This document shows, one piece after another, positions 20,146 to 23,530 of a stretch of DNA of 23,530 bases. Source of the DNA: Salisapilia sapeloensis (taxonomy: Eukaryota; Oomycota; Peronosporomycetes; Peronosporales; Salisapiliaceae). A model generated the notes under the pieces. The model saw nothing but the letters and a program-made list of their open reading frames with translations. It was not told where the DNA came from and made no database searches. The stretch covers positions 1-23,530 of the forward strand of contig JAADVB010000262.1 in NCBI GenBank assembly GCA_023334545.1, read 5' to 3'. Within the stretch, counting starts at the first letter, position 1; each line of letters begins with the position of its first letter. Both the position numbers and the translations under genes were made by a program.

Positions 20146-20151
20146 AATAAA
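20146..20151 (+). terminator. AATAAA polyadenylation signal candidate for the SDR gene
   Basis: AATAAA occurs 38 nt after the SDR stop codon and 21 nt before the stop codon of the convergent zinc-finger gene, so the two 3' ends are likely to overlap on the DNA. Confidence 0.4.
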
Positions 20152-20172
20152 CAAAGTACTTGTCGCCAAGCT

Positions 20173-21138
20173 CTAGACAGGTACAGCTACGATCTGGTGT
20201 TCACATCGAGGACACGCGCCTTCTACACGTCGCGTGCCACATCCGGTACAGAATGTCCCGCTTATCGGGACTCGTTGGCGAACGTCTTCATGTAGATTTT
20301 CGATGTGTGCAAGTAGCAAGTGGCTGTAATAAAACATCATGCCGCAGTAGGAACAGCTCTGGTGGATATCAGGCTGTAAGCTTATTTCCTGCGGCGTATC
20401 CGGTTCTTCCAAGATATTCGCCGTCGGAAACGTCAGTGCCAGCGTCTCTTCCTCTCGACCGAAGAAGCGCAGTTCGTGCGCTTGAATCATTGGCAACTGC
20501 TCTGTAGGTTCAGAATTGTCCGAATCGGAGGCTTCGATGTCAATCGTCGGCCCAGACTCTGAAACGTGTGGGACGTTGTCGTCGCTAACATCCAATCGGT
20601 AGGCTCGGAAGCGGAGTGGGAAGATCAGCGGAGGCTGGTGCTTCTTCTTCTCAAGCGTCAGGAAGCCGACAGAACCAGATAGAGCCCGTTTTCCACCTAG
20701 CGGATACTGCTGCGTGATACCGACCATGTAGTTCTCCCAGCAGTCGCTGGATAAGTAGAACGGAGCGTTATGCGATAAGGTGGAACGGTCATTCGTGTGT
20801 ACTCGGAAGATGGTCTGTTGGTCTCGCGTCGAAGACCATCGTAGAAACTTTGACATGTGCGCACCTCGGAGAAACTGGCCTGTTCGAGCGCATTGCACTT
20901 GCACCTGCATGTCGTGGGTGATCCGTCGGTCTGGGTTCTCACGCAGTGGTATGATCTTCAACTCGTCAAAGACATCTCGTTCGAAAACATCGTCGCTACG
21001 GTACAAACAAGGGACGACGTTTTCATTCTCGACGTGCCGTACGAGCGTCTCGTAGCCTTGCCAGTAGAAGCGTAGGGATACAGTGTGTTTGGATGTTAGT
21101 AGCGGGTGGTGATTCGTGCTGGATCCGGATGCAGACAT
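20173..21138 (-). CDS. Unrecognised protein with a C2H2 zinc finger and a C-terminal zinc ribbon
   Basis: This intronless gene encodes 321 residues. I do not recognise the N-terminal 190 residues, which look folded (mixed beta text such as VSLRFYWQGYETLV, FLRGAHMSKFLRW, PFYLSSDCWENYMVGI). A Ser/Asp/Glu-rich stretch follows at about 200-215. The C-terminus has a C2H2 finger (C262, C265, H278, H283, spacing CX2C-X12-HX4H) and a four-Cys ribbon (C297, C300, C309, C312). The finger segment CSYCGMMFYYSHLLLAH also suits protein or RNA binding as well as DNA. No partner or process can be named. The ATG at 21138 follows a TCATCCACTTTT initiator-like element by 7 nt, which supports this start. It is divergent from the CoA-ligase gene. 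Confidence 0.85.
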   Translation of the reverse strand: MSASGSSTNHHPLLTSKHTVSLRFYWQGYETLVRHVENENVVPCLYRSDDVFERDVFDELKIIPLRENPDRRITHDMQVQVQCARTGQFLRGAHMSKFLRWSSTRDQQTIFRVHTNDRSTLSHNAPFYLSSDCWENYMVGITQQYPLGGKRALSGSVGFLTLEKKKHQPPLIFPLRFRAYRLDVSDDNVPHVSESGPTIDIEASDSDNSEPTEQLPMIQAHELRFFGREEETLALTFPTANILEEPDTPQEISLQPDIHQSCSYCGMMFYYSHLLLAHIENLHEDVRQRVPISGTFCTGCGTRRVEGACPRCEHQIVAVPV

Positions 21139-21145
21139 AGGTTGC

Positions 21146-21157
21146 AAAAGTGGATGA
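21146..21157 (-). promoter_or_regulatory. Initiator-like TCATCCACTTTT for the zinc-finger gene
   Basis: On the minus strand TCATCCACTTTT matches the TCAT start and CA-TTT end of the oomycete initiator with a shortened middle. It ends 7 nt before the ATG at 21138, nearly the same placement as in the MATE gene. Confidence 0.45.
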
Positions 21158-22082
21158 GTCTCTTCGCACTCGTAGGAAATTCAGAACTAAGCACTTTGGC
21201 TTCTAATGCGTAGGCTTGAAGTAGCGCGAAGCTTACGACAACTTTGAAAAAAACTGATTGGTTTAAAATTTTATACTGATAAATTGTTGGAAGAAACAGC
21301 ATTTAAGCTGCAGGTGCTAAAGGCTATCTCAATGCTACGCGAGATTCGACAAGATGGCGCGTTTGTGCCGAATTGAACAGAACGACAGCAGAGAGTACGG
21401 CAAACTTGTCGGACTGCATTTATTTGCATCCCACGGTGCAGTTTCAAACCTTAGGTGGTCTGCCAAGCAAAAAAGCGGAGCCGCGGGTTTCAGATTTAGC
21501 GCTAAACGGCATGAAATAACGGATCGTGGAATACACAAGTCGCAGATTGGACATGGAAACTTTTGCGTCAACAGACATCTCTCAATCTGGTCGTCGAATT
21601 ATCCGAGTCACTGTCGCGTCCAGTCCTTGTGCCAACTGGGGATAGAGTAACACCAAATGGCACCAAGCCGAGTGATCTCATTCAGCCATCCTTACTGTGC
21701 TAAAGTAATAGCCTGTCGGCATGGACAGCTGAAGAGGCTGTCTGCGCACAAACAATTTTCGAAATAAGTGTGATTTCGGTGGAGCAAATGGAAGATGTCT
21801 TAGCAATTCTTCACCCATCCACTCTGTGAGCAAGATGACTCCGATCTAGTTTATACACACGCTTGCTTACTGAAAGCTTTCCAACATATACGCGACAGAT
21901 CCTTCTGGTGCTTAGATAATAAGTTGAAAGTAAATGCAAATGACACAATGCTATGTGAGGGTGTTCGACATGATATGGAAACTTCGTTCGAGTTGTTTTA
22001 CATATCTTCAAGAGTAACCAGAATACCAGCTGGAAGAGCAGTATACCTATCAACTTCTAAACAACCAAGAAACCTTCGCGTG
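21158..22082. other. Long intergenic region with fragmentary coding-like frames
   Basis: This is the longest stretch here without an intact gene. Around 21309-21375, 21390-21520, 21520-21650, 21770-21825 and 21805-22080 there are open segments in different frames that read like protein (for example MLREIRQDGAFVP, VISVEQMEDVLAIL, LLKAFQHIRDRSFWCLDNK) but are separated by stops and frame changes without good splice sites. They may be remains of a broken gene; I cannot name the family. The last fragment runs in frame into the CoA-ligase exon 1. The promoter of that gene must also lie here. Confidence 0.3.
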
Positions 22083-23530
22083 ATGATATTCCGTTCGACG
22101 TATCCGCCATTCCATATCCCACAAGGCAAAACTATATGGGACTACCTGGAGAAGGCAGCGATTGAGGATCCTCGTGCCCCGGCCTACATCTGTGGCATCA
22201 CGGACCGATGCATTACGTTCGGCGAAGCATGGCAGCAAGCCAAGTACATCGCAGCAGGACTGGTTAGGAATGGCATAAAGAAAGGAGATGTAAGTTTGCT
22301 ATTTTCACGACGATTTGTCGATTCTTAATGCCAAGGAACTCTCCATAGGTTGTCATGCTGCACTCGTTTAACTGTGTCGAGTACCCGGTTGTCTACTTTG
22401 CGCTAAACCGCATCGGAGCTATTTGCTCTCCTTCTTCTCCCATGCTCAATGCAGAGGAACTAGCTCTGCAGATAAATACTGTTCAGGTAAGTCTCACATC
22501 AACCGTTTGTCTTCTTTATTTCATGCATAACAATAAATTCTTTCGATCAATACGGCTAGGCTAGCGCCATTATAACGCACAAAAAGCTGTATAAGGAAGC
22601 AATGGGAGCTTCTGGGCTTACCAACATACCACGAGAACGGTGCTATATGATGGCAGTAGCAGACAGTCACGATACGAAGCTCCAATCCATTGAGTAACCT
22701 GACAATACCATCCTCGTCCCATCGATCATCATGCTCATCCCTTTGTACTGTAAATAGAGATTTTATTAACAAGCAGCTTGAACTACCAGAAATGCCTTTA
22801 CCCGATCCAATGGATGTTGTCATCCTCCCATTTTCAAGCGGTACATCAGGTCGACCAAAGGTATACCGTATCTAGAAGTTCGTGACGAACGCCACTTCTA
22901 TAACTTATAAATTGCATTTTGCTCTAGGGTGTGGAGCTTTCAGGGCGTGCTCTTCTGTCTGTCGCACTCGCGAAAGAGTACCTCGATGAGGGAAACCAGA
23001 GTTTTATCGCCGTTCTCCCTTTCTACCACATCTTCGCTATTCAGAACTTTCATGCCATGATGGTGCTTCGTGTAAAGTCGATCGTACTGCCTCGATTCGA
23101 GCCTGAAGCTTTTCTTAATGTGATTCAAAAGTACCGTCCATCTAGCTTATCGATAGTGCCGCCTATTGTTACTTTCTTAGCAAAAGACCCACGCGTGGAC
23201 AAGTACGACTTGACTTCGCTGAACAATATTGTCTGTGGAGCTGCTCCACTAGGTGCCGAGCTCGATCGGTTAGTTTCCAAACGTTTGAGTATCCTCATGC
23301 GTCAAGGATACGGCATGACTGAGTTTTGTGCGGGAATTGTTGGAAGTCCGCGTAACTACGCCAAACCAGGATCGAGCGGCATCCTATTTCCGAACGCGGA
23401 GCTGAAGATCAAGGATCTTGACACGGACGAAGACCTAGGTGTCAACAAGTCTGGTGAGCTCCTCTTCCGATCTCCTCAGGCCATGAACCGATACTTGGGT
23501 GATGAGGAAGCCAACAAACGAGTCTTCGCC
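22083..23530 (+). CDS. 4-coumarate:CoA-ligase-like acyl-CoA synthetase (AMP-binding), 3' end cut off
   Basis: Five exons are visible: 22083-22289, 22349-22486, 22560-22693, 22758-22860 and 22928 to the window end. They encode 395 residues of an enzyme that is usually about 540. The P-loop-like box I SSGTSGRPKG (residues 186-195) is interrupted by the fourth intron just before its final Gly, and box II GYGMTE is at about 321-326. Other family text includes ITFGEAWQQAKYIAAGL, VVYFALNRIGAICSP, VLPFYHIFA and LFRSPQAMNRYLGDEEA. The enzyme activates a carboxylic acid as an acyl-adenylate and transfers it to CoA; whether the substrate is an aromatic or a fatty acid cannot be decided. Introns are 59-73 nt. 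The ATG at 22083 is the natural start, but the frame is open about 280 nt further upstream, so an earlier start is not excluded. Confidence 0.9.

Noticed and set aside
21354-21650. A 98-codon ORF in the zinc-finger/CoA-ligase gap as a small secreted effector
   Set aside because: It has no signal peptide and no RXLR or similar motif, and it fits better as part of degraded sequence.

Overview
The window is eukaryotic nuclear DNA, and the best fit is an oomycete (a Peronosporales- or Albugo-like genome). The reasons are small GT-AG introns (mostly 49-75 nt), very tight gene packing on both strands, CA[ACT]TTT initiator-like elements close to several start codons (one a near-perfect match to the oomycete Inr), and a long ankyrin protein of the repeat style common in oomycetes. 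Genus cannot be fixed from the sequence alone. There is no operon, phage, CRISPR or other prokaryotic feature.

I reconstructed thirteen protein genes, eight of them spliced, by joining exons in frame. From left to right they are: a MATE transporter (minus, 3' end cut off by the window edge); a METTL21-type protein methyltransferase (plus, 3 exons); a leucine-rich-repeat/coiled-coil protein (plus, 8 exons); a CEP19-like centriole/cilium protein (minus); a six-pass DRAM/Frag1-like membrane protein (plus, 2 exons); an ankyrin-repeat protein with 84-nt repeat units (minus); a FAN/NSMAF-type BEACH-WD40 protein (plus, 3 exons); the spliceosomal GTPase EFTUD2/Snu114 (plus, 4 exons including a 13-nt microexon); a Ulp1/SENP SUMO protease (plus, about 10 exons); the copper chaperone COX17 (minus); a short-chain dehydrogenase (plus); an unrecognised zinc-finger protein (minus); and a 4-coumarate:CoA-ligase-like enzyme (plus, cut off by the right edge).

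The neighbours do not form one pathway; most are housekeeping genes. The arrangement alternates divergent pairs sharing short promoters (MATE/methyltransferase, CEP19-like/DRAM-like, ankyrin/FAN, COX17/SDR, zinc finger/CoA ligase) with convergent pairs whose 3' ends nearly touch. In the LRR-coiled-coil/CEP19-like pair, both probably centrosomal or flagellar, the stop codons overlap.

The points most worth following up are that overlapping convergent pair, the frame-critical microexon in EFTUD2, the recurring initiator motifs with two TATA-like boxes, the unresolved first exon of the LRR gene, the unrecognised zinc-finger protein, and fragmented coding-like sequence at about 21300-22080. I found no clear evidence of an entirely new multi-gene system.
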